Positions 1 through 4,995 are shown, counted from the stretch's first letter. The stretch: 6,179 nt of DNA from Fimbriimonadales bacterium (GCA_026416655.1 JAOAES010000155.1:1-6179); one strand, 5' to 3'. Notes: generated from the sequence alone by a model not told the origin. A program made the numbers and translations.

Positions 1-78
1 GCGGAGCCGGGCGAGGTGTTCCGCTCCAAAGCGCTCGAAGGCTTTGAGTTGAACCTGCAGGCGTTGCTGGGAGAGTAG
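1..78 (+). CDS. 3' end of an upstream gene, possibly Uma2-family
   Basis: Frame 1 is open from the window edge to a TAG at 76-78 and encodes the last 25 residues of a protein that begins outside the window. The tail contains GEVFRSKALEGFELNLQALL, which resembles the usual C-terminal end of Uma2-family (PD-(D/E)XK-like, DUF820) proteins, where an S-x-x-L-x-G-F-x-L segment forms a last beta strand. That family assignment is inference from one short segment; no catalytic residue is visible. The stop codon directly abuts the ATG of the ZIP transporter, so the two genes are probably co-transcribed and translationally coupled. Confidence 0.6.
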   Translation, partial: AEPGEVFRSKALEGFELNLQALLGE

Positions 79-855
79 ATGGACTGGGCGCAATCGTGGA
101 TGCCCGCGCACCCTATCGCGCAGGGGCTGGTCGCGGGCGTATTTATTGTGGCGACGAACCTGCTGGGCGCGCTGGTGGTGCTGTTGTGGCGGCAGCCCTC
201 CCAACGCCTGCAGGACGGCATGCTGGGCTTCGCTGCGGGCGTCATGCTCACTGCCAGCTTCACCAGCCTGATTTTGCCGGGCATCGAGCGCGGCGGCGTA
301 CTGCCTGTGTTAGCCGGCGTGGCGCTGGGCGCGCTCGCGATGGACTTAGCCGATCACCTCATCCCCCACCGACATCCCTTCATCGGACGCGAGGGATTGG
401 ACAGCAAACGGGTGCGCGCTGTGTGGTTGTTCATTATTGCGATAACGCTGCACAACGCCCCTGAGGGGCTGGCGGTAGGCGTGGCGTTCGGGGGCGGGCA
501 CATTCGGGAGGGCATCCTGTTGATGATGGCAATCGGCGCACAGAACATCCCCGAAGGTCTCGCGGTCGCGCTCGGTGCAGCGGCAGCGGGTTTCGGCAAG
601 CGGTTCTACGCTGTGTTTGTGGCAGGGCGGTCAGGGCTTATTGAGCTGCCGATGGCAGTGCTGGGCGCGGCGTTGGTCTATCTGTTCGCGCCGCTTGTGC
701 CCTACGCGATGGGCTTTGCCGCGGGCGCAATGCTCTACATCATCAGCGATGAAATCGTGCCGGAAACTCATCGCAAGGGGCACGAACGCTGGGCGACCTT
801 CGGACTGATGATTGGGCTAATGGTAATGCTCTATCTGGATGTGGTGTTAGGCTAA
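79..855 (+). CDS. ZIP-family metal transporter, GufA-like
   Basis: A 258-residue inner-membrane protein of the ZIP (zinc/iron permease) family, expected to bring divalent metals such as zinc into the cytoplasm. Eight hydrophobic segments can be placed near residues 14-37, 47-68, 74-94, 115-137, 143-170, 177-204, 208-226 and 236-257. The two metal-site helices carry HNAPEG (125-130) and QNIPEG (155-160); Gln in place of His in the second motif is typical of the GufA branch rather than ZupT. SGLIELP (185-191) and SDEIVPETH (223-231) are further family signatures. A His-containing stretch, HLIPHRHP (93-100), lies between helices 3 and 4. Length is normal. The start is supported by GGGAGAG a few bases upstream; it follows the previous stop with no gap, indicating an operon. 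Metal specificity cannot be read from the sequence. Confidence 0.93.
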   Translation: MDWAQSWMPAHPIAQGLVAGVFIVATNLLGALVVLLWRQPSQRLQDGMLGFAAGVMLTASFTSLILPGIERGGVLPVLAGVALGALAMDLADHLIPHRHPFIGREGLDSKRVRAVWLFIIAITLHNAPEGLAVGVAFGGGHIREGILLMMAIGAQNIPEGLAVALGAAAAGFGKRFYAVFVAGRSGLIELPMAVLGAALVYLFAPLVPYAMGFAAGAMLYIISDEIVPETHRKGHERWATFGLMIGLMVMLYLDVVLG

Positions 856-890
856 GCGTGTACAGCGAACCGTTCCCGCGGGGCAGGGAG

Positions 891-927
891 TTGAGCGAAT
901 CTACGATATATGTGGTACAATTTGTTT
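891..927 (+). promoter_or_regulatory. Extended -10 promoter of the first Cys-rich gene
   Basis: TACAAT at 916-921 is preceded by TG at 913-914, giving an extended -10 (TGGTACAAT). A TTGAGC at 891-896 could be the -35, but its 19-bp spacer is long. With the last T of the -10 taken as position -7, transcription would start at 928, which is exactly the A of the ATG. There is no Shine-Dalgarno between the -10 and that ATG. This implies a leaderless mRNA and rules out the in-frame ATG at 910, which lies upstream of the predicted start of transcription. Confidence 0.6.
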
Positions 928-1317
928 ATGCAGGGGCGTTCGCCTCGCTGGACGGTCTGGCTGCTTGCGCTGTGGCTGAGCGTCTCGATGCCGTCGGCGG
1001 TGTTGGGATGCTTGCAGGCGTGCGAACGCGCGTTTGAGACCGCCACTTGTTGCGCATCAGAGACAACGCTCCCCTGCTCCGACCATCCTTGCGAGTGTGA
1101 GCCGTGTCCTGTCTGCGGCACGCCTGCGCCGCAGATGGCGCTCGCCAAGGTGGAGTTGCTTACTATCAAGGTCAGCGTCATCGGTGTTCTGACCGAGTTG
1201 CCATTACTGCACTTGGTCGCCCCCACACTGATTAGACCGACTGATCCCCCGCTTACGCCCCCAGACTATCGCGCCCCCCGCGCGCACGCTTTGCGCGCGC
1301 CCCCTGTTCTGAGCTGA
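928..1317 (+). CDS. Small exported cysteine-rich protein, copy 1 (function unknown)
   Basis: A 129-residue protein that I do not recognise as a named family. It has an export signal: Arg4 and Arg7, a hydrophobic core at about 8-26, then VLGC (25-28), which could be a lipobox with Cys28 lipidated or a signal peptidase I site. The mature part has nine cysteines (28, 32, 41, 42, 50, 55, 57, 60, 63), including C-x4-C-x-C-x2-C at 50-60, suited to metal binding or disulfides. A hydrophobic stretch (about 71-100) is followed by a Pro/Arg-rich tail (101-129). The start at 928 is chosen because a -10 box ends six bases before it; an in-frame ATG at 910 overlaps the promoter. It lies 72 bp after the ZIP gene and 98 bp before a pseudopilin gene. 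A similar protein precedes the second pseudopilin on the other strand. A metal-related role is only inferred. Confidence 0.72.
   Translation: MQGRSPRWTVWLLALWLSVSMPSAVLGCLQACERAFETATCCASETTLPCSDHPCECEPCPVCGTPAPQMALAKVELLTIKVSVIGVLTELPLLHLVAPTLIRPTDPPLTPPDYRAPRAHALRAPPVLS
1279..1299 (+). other. GC-rich hairpin at the 3' end of Cys-rich gene 1
   Basis: CGCGCGCA (1279-1286) and TGCGCGCG (1292-1299) form an eight-base-pair stem with a five-base loop, inside the last codons of the Cys-rich gene. No U tract follows, so it is not a classical intrinsic terminator. It might slow ribosomes or polymerase just before the inverted-repeat arm at 1303-1313, or it may simply reflect Arg/Ala codons in a GC-rich gene. 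Confidence 0.35.
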
Positions 1318-1407
1318 GCCGACCGTGCGTCGCGTGCGCAACTTGCCCACGCGCGACTAATCACTTCGCTCTCCTGCGGTGCACCGCAGGGCAAATCTCA
1401 GAACAGG
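1303..1407 (+). promoter_or_regulatory. Inverted repeat enclosing the leader of pseudopilin 1, 3' arm in the Shine-Dalgarno
   Basis: CCTGTTCTGAG (1303-1313) is the exact reverse complement of CTCAGAACAGG (1397-1407). The left arm lies in the last codons of the Cys-rich gene (stop at 1315-1317). The right arm contains the first AGG of the AGGAGG Shine-Dalgarno (1405-1410) of the pseudopilin. With the A at 1408 bulged, C1302 and C1301 can pair with G1409 and G1410, so the whole ribosome site could be closed. Between the arms are an 18-bp perfect palindrome and a weaker GTCGCG/CGCGAC pairing (about 1329-1356). The parallel structure in the second module makes a regulatory role plausible. Confidence 0.45.
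1373..1390. repeat. 18-bp perfect palindrome upstream of pseudopilin 1
   Basis: CCTGCGGTGCACCGCAGG reads identically on both strands. It ends 25 bp before the pseudopilin ATG and lies between the arms of the 1303-1313/1397-1407 inverted repeat. In DNA it could be a dimeric repressor site; in RNA it could fold as a seven-bp stem with a TGCA loop. It has no U tract, so it is not an obvious terminator. Confidence 0.5.
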
Positions 1408-1415
1408 AGGCACTC

Positions 1416-2339
1416 ATGCGTTTCCGAAACGGTTTTACACTGATTGAGCTGCTGGTGGTGATCGCGATTATCGCCATCTTGGCGGCGATTCTGTTCCCTG
1501 TGTTCTCACAGGCACGGGAGAAAGCCCGTCAAACGGCGTGTCTGAACAACGCGAAGCAGCAGGGCTTGGCGTTTACGATGTACCAGAGCGATTACGATGA
1601 GACCTACCCGCTCGGCTTCGGGCGTGAGGGCGCGACGGGCGCGTGGCAGTGGAATCGCTACCATGCGTTCCCGCACGACTGGCGCATCAGCGTTCCTGTC
1701 GGCAGCCCACTCCATCAGGCGTATCTGGTTCACTGGTCGAACTCGATTCAGCCCTACCTGAAAAACGAGGGCGTGTATCTCTGTCCGACTGCCTCAACGA
1801 TACGATTGAACACTGCCGACTACTCCGCTCCGCGTCGTATCCCAGCGAAGGTCAGCTACACCTATAACGGGCTGCTACACGGGCTGTCGGCAGCGGCGAT
1901 AGTGAGCGCGTCTACTGTGCCCGTGCTCTGGGAGGGGCGCGGCAAAGCGGGCGTGGAGGGCTTCGCACTGACGAACCCCAGCCTGCGCTGCGACAATCCG
2001 AACGCTCCCTGCGGCTACACCAGCTGTATCTGGGGCGCGCCTGCGAATCCCTACCCACTGGGCGTGATGTTCGCCTTGGACGGTTCGATGTGGATTCACA
2101 GTCAGGGCGCGATGTTCGTATTCGCCGACGGCAGCGCAAAGTGGCGACGGCTCGGCGCTCAACTCGCTCCTGCCAACACGAACTGGCGCGTCGATCCGTA
2201 CACGCTCTACGACTCGCAGGGACGCCCAGGCCAATACTGGTACGATGGGTGCAATCCGTGGCTATTCCGCCCCGATTACGACCCGAACGACCCGCGCGGC
2301 GAGTGTCAGGGGCGCAGTTGCGAGAACTGTAACGAGTAG
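1416..2339 (+). CDS. DUF1559 (H-X9-DG type) prepilin-like protein 1
   Basis: A 307-residue type IV pilin-like protein, exported and processed by a prepilin peptidase and expected to assemble in, or stay anchored at, the inner membrane. The leader MRFRNG is followed by FTLIELLVVIAIIAIL (7-22), with the conserved Glu at +5 (Glu11), then LFPVFSQAREKARQTAC (26-42), the usual start of the alpha-helical stalk. The family signature H-X9-DG is seen as His228 to Asp238-Gly239. Nine cysteines are present, three of them in a C-terminal C-x4-C-x2-C (297-305), which is unlike the second copy. AGGAGG lies five bases before the ATG. It follows the Cys-rich gene on the same strand. Substrate or partner is unknown; proteins of this family may act as pseudopilins of a type II-like secretion system or as surface proteins. 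Confidence 0.9.
   Translation: MRFRNGFTLIELLVVIAIIAILAAILFPVFSQAREKARQTACLNNAKQQGLAFTMYQSDYDETYPLGFGREGATGAWQWNRYHAFPHDWRISVPVGSPLHQAYLVHWSNSIQPYLKNEGVYLCPTASTIRLNTADYSAPRRIPAKVSYTYNGLLHGLSAAAIVSASTVPVLWEGRGKAGVEGFALTNPSLRCDNPNAPCGYTSCIWGAPANPYPLGVMFALDGSMWIHSQGAMFVFADGSAKWRRLGAQLAPANTNWRVDPYTLYDSQGRPGQYWYDGCNPWLFRPDYDPNDPRGECQGRSCENCNE
1434..1474 (+). repeat. 41-bp segment identical to the opposite-strand pseudopilin (arm 1)
   Basis: Bases 1434-1474, encoding the start of the mature prepilin helix, are identical over 41 bp to the reverse complement of 3199-3239 in the second pseudopilin, including all synonymous positions. High similarity with scattered third-position changes continues to about 1545. 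The rest of the two genes is strongly diverged. It is an inverted repeat on the chromosome about 1.8 kb apart. Confidence 0.85.
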
Positions 2340-2360
2340 CCCGCTATCGCCTCAGGTTGG

Positions 2361-2379
2361 AGCGTCATAGAGGGACGCT
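2361..2379 (+). terminator. Weak hairpin after pseudopilin 1, possible terminator
   Basis: AGCGTC (2361-2366) pairs with GACGCT (2374-2379) around a seven-base loop, and the stem is followed by only TTTC. It begins 22 bp after the pseudopilin 1 stop. The stem is short and the T tract poor, so this is a marginal candidate. Confidence 0.25.
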
Positions 2380-2434
2380 TTCACATTGATAGGGGCTTAA
2401 ACCAATCGGCGTTCCCAGTAGTACAGCCGTCAGC

Positions 2435-2479
2435 GGGGACGCCGACGCTACGTGAAGCGCACGTAGCGTCAGCGTCTCC
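2435..2479. repeat. Palindromic interspersed repeat, copy 1
   Basis: GACGCTACGTG (2444-2454) pairs perfectly with CACGTAGCGTC (2460-2470) around the loop AAGCG. After one C/A mismatch (2443/2471) the pairing continues outward to 2435/2479 with one G-T pair. The same arms, GGGACGCCGACGCTACG and CGTAGCGTCAGCG, recur at 6131-6179 with a different loop and the same C/A mismatch. It lies between the convergent 3' ends of the two pseudopilin genes, 37 bp from the stop of pseudopilin 2, and may act as a bidirectional terminator or RNA end stabiliser. REP-like by form; no associated transposase is in the window. Confidence 0.75.
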
Positions 2480-2516
2480 CTGACGAACTGTGTGGCTTGA
2501 AACATCGATGGGTCTA

Positions 2517-3257
2517 TCACAGGTTCTCTGTGCGTAGTGGGTCGTACCAGTCGCGCGTGGGCGGCTGACCGGGCGTCTGCTGCCAGGTCTGCTCGAACTT
2601 GTGCCACTTGGCGTGCCCGTCGGTGAACACATAGTTCGAGCCACCGCTATGGCGGGTTATTGCGAGCGTCGTGGGAACGCGCCGTTCCATGTCCCATGTC
2701 ATCATGTTCATCTGGCTGTCTACCACGCGCGGGGGGTTGCCCCAGTACATCGGCATAAAGTGGTCGCCGCGAATGAGCATCCCCGTTCGGCTGTTGCGCT
2801 CCGCCAACTCCGCCGCGAAAACGCACTCTGCAGGGCGCTGAATCACGGCGAGCGGCACCGGGCTGGGGCGGGTGGGGCTGCCATGCGGCGGGTGGAACGG
2901 GTCGAAGTAGGCGTTGAAGCCATACGAGGTCAGGCGCGGATTCTGCGTATCGTTCCACGCGGGGCTACCGTCCGAGGGGCAGCGGCGCAGCAGCTCGTTC
3001 TTTACATAGGGCTGCAACAGCACAATCCAGCTCTCGCCCGGTGTGCCCATCATGCGCACCGTCGGCAGCACCTCATCGTAGTCTTGCGTATACATCTGCA
3101 CGGCGATCCCCATCTGTCGGCAGTTCGACAGGCACTGCGTTTGACGCGCCTTCTCGCGCGCCTGGGCGAACACAGGAAACAGAATCGCCGCCAGAATCGC
3201 GATAATCGCGATCACCACCAGCAGCTCAATCAGTGTAAAGCCGTTGCGTTTCATCAT
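2517..3257 (-). CDS. DUF1559 (H-X9-DG type) prepilin-like protein 2
   Basis: A 246-residue type IV pilin-like protein on the minus strand. The leader MMKRNG precedes FTLIELLVVIAIIAIL (7-22) with Glu11 at +5 after the predicted cleavage, then LFPVFAQAREKARQTQC (26-42). The H-X9-DG motif is His203 to Asp213-Gly214, followed by HAKW. The C-terminal half contains many Pro and aromatic residues and ends WYDPLRTENL. A GGAGG (3264-3268) lies six bases before the first of two adjacent ATG codons (3257 and 3254), so either could be used. It is 61 residues shorter than copy 1 and lacks that copy's C-terminal Cys cluster. It lies downstream of a Cys-rich gene on the same strand, repeating the arrangement of the first module, and converges on pseudopilin 1. 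Exact role unknown. Confidence 0.9.
   Translation of the reverse strand: MMKRNGFTLIELLVVIAIIAILAAILFPVFAQAREKARQTQCLSNCRQMGIAVQMYTQDYDEVLPTVRMMGTPGESWIVLLQPYVKNELLRRCPSDGSPAWNDTQNPRLTSYGFNAYFDPFHPPHGSPTRPSPVPLAVIQRPAECVFAAELAERNSRTGMLIRGDHFMPMYWGNPPRVVDSQMNMMTWDMERRVPTTLAITRHSGGSNYVFTDGHAKWHKFEQTWQQTPGQPPTRDWYDPLRTENL
3199..3239 (-). repeat. 41-bp segment identical to the opposite-strand pseudopilin (arm 2)
   Basis: The reverse complement of this segment is identical to 1434-1474 over 41 bp. It encodes the prepilin cleavage region and hydrophobic helix of pseudopilin 2. Identity at silent sites suggests a recent common copy, gene conversion, or strong selection at nucleotide level. Confidence 0.85.
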
Positions 3258-3265
3258 CAGTTGCC

Positions 3266-3442
3266 TCCTTCAGACTGCACTCTGTGGCTTGGACAGTCTT
3301 TTCCAAGCGGATTTGTTTTGGCACGGACAAGACTGTCCGTGCTACAGGTGGCTTGGGCTTCCAGCTCAAGCCGATTTGCGGCTCAACTTTGCACGGACAA
3401 GACTGTCCGTGCTACGGGTAGTGCTACGGGCAGTCTGAAGGA
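3266..3442 (-). promoter_or_regulatory. 13-bp inverted repeat enclosing the leader of pseudopilin 2, 3' arm in the Shine-Dalgarno
   Basis: On the plus strand TCCTTCAGACTGC (3266-3278) is the perfect reverse complement of GCAGTCTGAAGGA (3430-3442), with 151 bp between. In the pseudopilin 2 mRNA the 5' arm lies inside the C-terminal codons of the Cys-rich gene and the 3' arm ends in AAGGA, the first part of the AAGGAGG ribosome site. The enclosed segment holds two tandem hairpin units. The structure could close the ribosome site unless a ribosome covers the 5' arm. The same ends could alternatively be terminal inverted repeats of a small inserted element of 177 bp; no clear target duplication is visible. 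Confidence 0.5.
3284..3419. repeat. Two tandem hairpin repeat units
   Basis: Unit 1 (3284-3347) and unit 2 (3348-3419) both begin GTGGCTTGG, have a CAAG(C/CC)-GATTTG-like middle and end with the same 25 bp (3321-3345 and 3391-3415). Those 25 bp hold a perfect stem, GCACGGACA paired with TGTCCGTGC around AGAC. Each unit also has a second stem: GCTTGG (3287-3292) with CCAAGC (3303-3308) in unit 1, and GGCTTG (3350-3355) with CAAGCC (3367-3372) in unit 2. In addition GACAGTCTT (3292-3300) is complementary to AAGACTGTC at 3329-3337 and 3399-3407, so alternative foldings exist. A 12-bp duplication, GTGCTACGGG(T/C)A at 3409-3420 and 3421-3432, follows. Confidence 0.75.
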
Positions 3443-3802
3443 TGAGCGCGGGGGTGGGCTTCGGGGAACAATGGAGCGATACAACGGCGAGAGATAGAGA
3501 GGAACATACGGTAAGAAAGCGAGTTGCGGCGCAGGGATGATTAACTCAGTGGTGAAAATGACGCGCGGCATGCCACTCAACGCAAGCTGTTGCTGTTCAG
3601 CGCGGTCGCACTGGCTCAGCGCCATCGCCTGCTCCAGCGGCGTTCTGGCTTTAGCGCAGCAGCAGTTTGCGCCGCCCGCGCAGTCGCGGCATTTGCAAAT
3701 CGCCACATCGCAGCGCGACTCGGAGAACGCCTCGCGCCAGCCCGCAGTAGGCGTCTGCCCAAGCAACAACGAGACCGTCAACAGAAGCTGCCAGCCGCGC
3801 AT
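3383..3802 (-). CDS. Small exported cysteine-rich protein, copy 2 (function unknown)
   Basis: A 139-residue minus-strand protein, not assignable to a named family. A signal peptide is likely: Arg2, hydrophobic core about 4-16, possible cleavage after TPTA (17-20). The mature N-terminal part has eight cysteines (31, 36, 38, 41, 47, 48, 49, 65), with C-x4-C-x-C-x2-C at 31-41 exactly matching copy 1, then CCC at 47-49. A middle hydrophobic segment (about 80-108) leads to a Pro/Arg-rich tail. The tail from about residue 119 is encoded by the repeat-rich segment ahead of pseudopilin 2; the residues LPVALPVA reflect a 12-bp tandem duplication, so the original C-terminus may have been shorter. The ATG at 3802 is preferred to the TTG at 3811, because a TATAAT ends eight bases before the ATG and overlaps the TTG. 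Metal or redox function is a guess from the cysteines. Confidence 0.68.
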   Translation of the reverse strand: MRGWQLLLTVSLLLGQTPTAGWREAFSESRCDVAICKCRDCAGGANCCCAKARTPLEQAMALSQCDRAEQQQLALSGMPRVIFTTELIIPAPQLAFLPYVPLYLSPLYRSIVPRSPPPRSSFRLPVALPVARTVLSVQS

Positions 3803-3839
3803 CGGCTGCAATTATACCCAATCTACCCAACAAGTTGAA
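3803..3839 (-). promoter_or_regulatory. Promoter of Cys-rich gene 2 (leaderless type)
   Basis: On the minus strand a perfect TATAAT spans 3816 down to 3811, in the context GGGTATAAT. The predicted transcription start is near 3804, two bases before the ATG at 3802. No Shine-Dalgarno fits in between. The -35 is weak: TTCAAC at 3839-3834 with a 17-bp spacer matches three of six consensus bases. The signal shares the 74-bp divergent region with the oxidoreductase promoter. Confidence 0.6.
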
Positions 3840-3861
3840 TACGCTTCCAAGAGCAACGGGG

Positions 3862-3876
3862 TACACTATCGCCACT
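3862..3876 (+). promoter_or_regulatory. -10 box of the oxidoreductase gene (leaderless type)
   Basis: TACACT (3862-3867) in the context GGGTACACT ends nine bases before the ATG at 3877, putting the start of transcription at about 3874. There is no Shine-Dalgarno and no good -35 at 16-18 bp. It is the third such GG(G)TA-type -10 box placed just ahead of an ATG in this window. Confidence 0.45.
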
Positions 3877-4968
3877 ATGAAGGTTGGCGTTATCGGTTGT
3901 GGGAATATCAGCCCCGTGTACCTGCGGGTGGCGCAGCGGTTCCCTGAAATCGAGGTGTTGGCGGTCGCCGATGCGGTTCCTGAACTGGCGCAGGAACGCG
4001 CACAGCAGTTTGAAGTGCCCCTTGTATTGAGCGTGGAAGAACTGCTGGAGCATCCCGATATCGAAATCGTGCTGAACCTGACGCCGCCGAAGGCGCACGC
4101 GCCGCTCAACAAAGCTGCGTTGCAAGCAGGCAAGCATGTCTACTGCGAGAAGCCGTTCGGCGTGAACCGCGAGGAGGCGCGCGAGGTTCTCAATATTGCC
4201 GAGCAGAAAGGACTCTATATCGGCTGTGCGCCCGACACGGTGTTAGGCGCGGGCATTCAGACCTGCCTGAAACTCATTCGCGAGGGCGCCATCGGCGAAC
4301 CTGTCGGCGCGGGGGCGTTTATGCTCAGCCCTGGACACGAACGCTGGCATCCGAATCCCGAGTTTTTCTATCAGCAGGGCGGCGGACCGATGCTGGATAT
4401 GGGACCCTACTATATCACGACGCTGATTACGCTGCTGGGCGCGGCGAAGCGTGTGGCGGGCGTTAGCCGAATCACGCGCCCCACACGCCTGATTACCAGC
4501 GAGCCGAAACGCGGGCAGATTATCCCTGTCGAGACCCCCACCCATATCACGGGCGCGCTGGAGTTCGTCAACGGCGCGATAGCAACGGTCATCATGTCGT
4601 TCGATGTGTGGGCGCACCACCTGCCATGTATTGAGATTTACGGCACTGAAGGCACGCTTGGCGTGCCCGACCCGAACGGCTTTGGGGGTCCCGTGCTGCT
4701 GCGTCAGGCGGGCGACTCGGAGTGGCGCGAGGTGGAACTGACGCATCCCTACGCCGAGCAGTACCGCAGTCTGGGGCTGGCGGAGATGATACGCGCGATT
4801 CGGGAGGGACGCCCCAACCGCCTGAATGGACGGCTCGCCTACCATGTGCTGGACACGATGCTGGCGTTCAACGACTCATCGGCGTCGGGGCGACACATCG
4901 AGCTGGAGAGTACCTGCACGCCGCTGGAACCGATGCCCGTAGAGGGATTAGGCGAACCCACGTCTTGA
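3877..4968 (+). CDS. Gfo/Idh/MocA-family NAD(P)-dependent oxidoreductase
   Basis: A 363-residue cytoplasmic dehydrogenase, probably acting on a sugar, sugar acid or inositol-like substrate. The N-terminal Rossmann fold begins with MKVGVIGCGNIS, with GxGxxx at residues 7-12, and continues to the family's EKP signature in YCEKPFGV (89-96). The C-terminal alpha/beta domain (GFO_IDH_MocA_C type) has GGGPMLDMGPYY (168-179); Asp174 sits at the usual catalytic Asp position and Tyr178 where many relatives have His. The HERWHPNPEFFY block (154-165) is typical of a broad uncharacterised subgroup. Length is normal. The start at 3877 matches the Rossmann fold beginning; an in-frame ATG at 3835 would add 14 residues across the promoter and is rejected. 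It stands alone between a divergent Cys-rich gene and recA, so context does not reveal the substrate. Confidence 0.9.
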   Translation: MKVGVIGCGNISPVYLRVAQRFPEIEVLAVADAVPELAQERAQQFEVPLVLSVEELLEHPDIEIVLNLTPPKAHAPLNKAALQAGKHVYCEKPFGVNREEAREVLNIAEQKGLYIGCAPDTVLGAGIQTCLKLIREGAIGEPVGAGAFMLSPGHERWHPNPEFFYQQGGGPMLDMGPYYITTLITLLGAAKRVAGVSRITRPTRLITSEPKRGQIIPVETPTHITGALEFVNGAIATVIMSFDVWAHHLPCIEIYGTEGTLGVPDPNGFGGPVLLRQAGDSEWREVELTHPYAEQYRSLGLAEMIRAIREGRPNRLNGRLAYHVLDTMLAFNDSSASGRHIELESTCTPLEPMPVEGLGEPTS

Positions 4969-4992
4969 CAGGCGCGCCGTGTGGGGTATAAT
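4965..4992 (+). promoter_or_regulatory. Consensus sigma70 promoter of recA
   Basis: TTGACA (4965-4970) and TATAAT (4987-4992) are both perfect consensus hexamers with a 16-bp spacer. The predicted transcription start is about 4999, giving a leader of about 29 nt. The -35 overlaps the TGA stop (4966-4968) of the oxidoreductase gene, so recA has its own strong promoter. Confidence 0.85.
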
Positions 4993-4995
4993 CTT

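Noticed and set aside
910..927. ATG at 910 as the start of Cys-rich gene 1
   Set aside because: It overlaps the extended -10 element, so it would not be in the transcript from that promoter, and it adds nothing to the signal peptide.
852..1226. Minus-strand reading frame opposite the first Cys-rich gene
   Set aside because: The plus-strand frame has a promoter, signal peptide and a Cys motif shared with a second gene. The minus-strand one has none of these.
3266..3432. CRISPR-like array
   Set aside because: Only two repeat units, with no unique spacers of regular length and no cas genes; the repeat is internally palindromic and better read as a hairpin unit.
2601..3497. Long plus-strand reading frame (298 codons) across pseudopilin 2
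   Set aside because: It is antisense to a clear DUF1559 gene, is rich in His, Arg and Ala as expected from a GC-rich shadow frame, and has no recognisable domain.
3835..3876. Upstream in-frame ATG giving the oxidoreductase 14 extra residues
   Set aside because: The extra residues lie on the -10 box, and the Rossmann fold starts normally at MKVGVIG from 3877.
3537..3947. Plus-strand frame opposite the second Cys-rich gene, running into the oxidoreductase
   Set aside because: It crosses the divergent promoters and overlaps the oxidoreductase start out of frame; no domain is visible.
4243..4845. Minus-strand reading frame (200 codons) across the oxidoreductase
   Set aside because: Antisense shadow of a well-supported gene; no start signal or domain.
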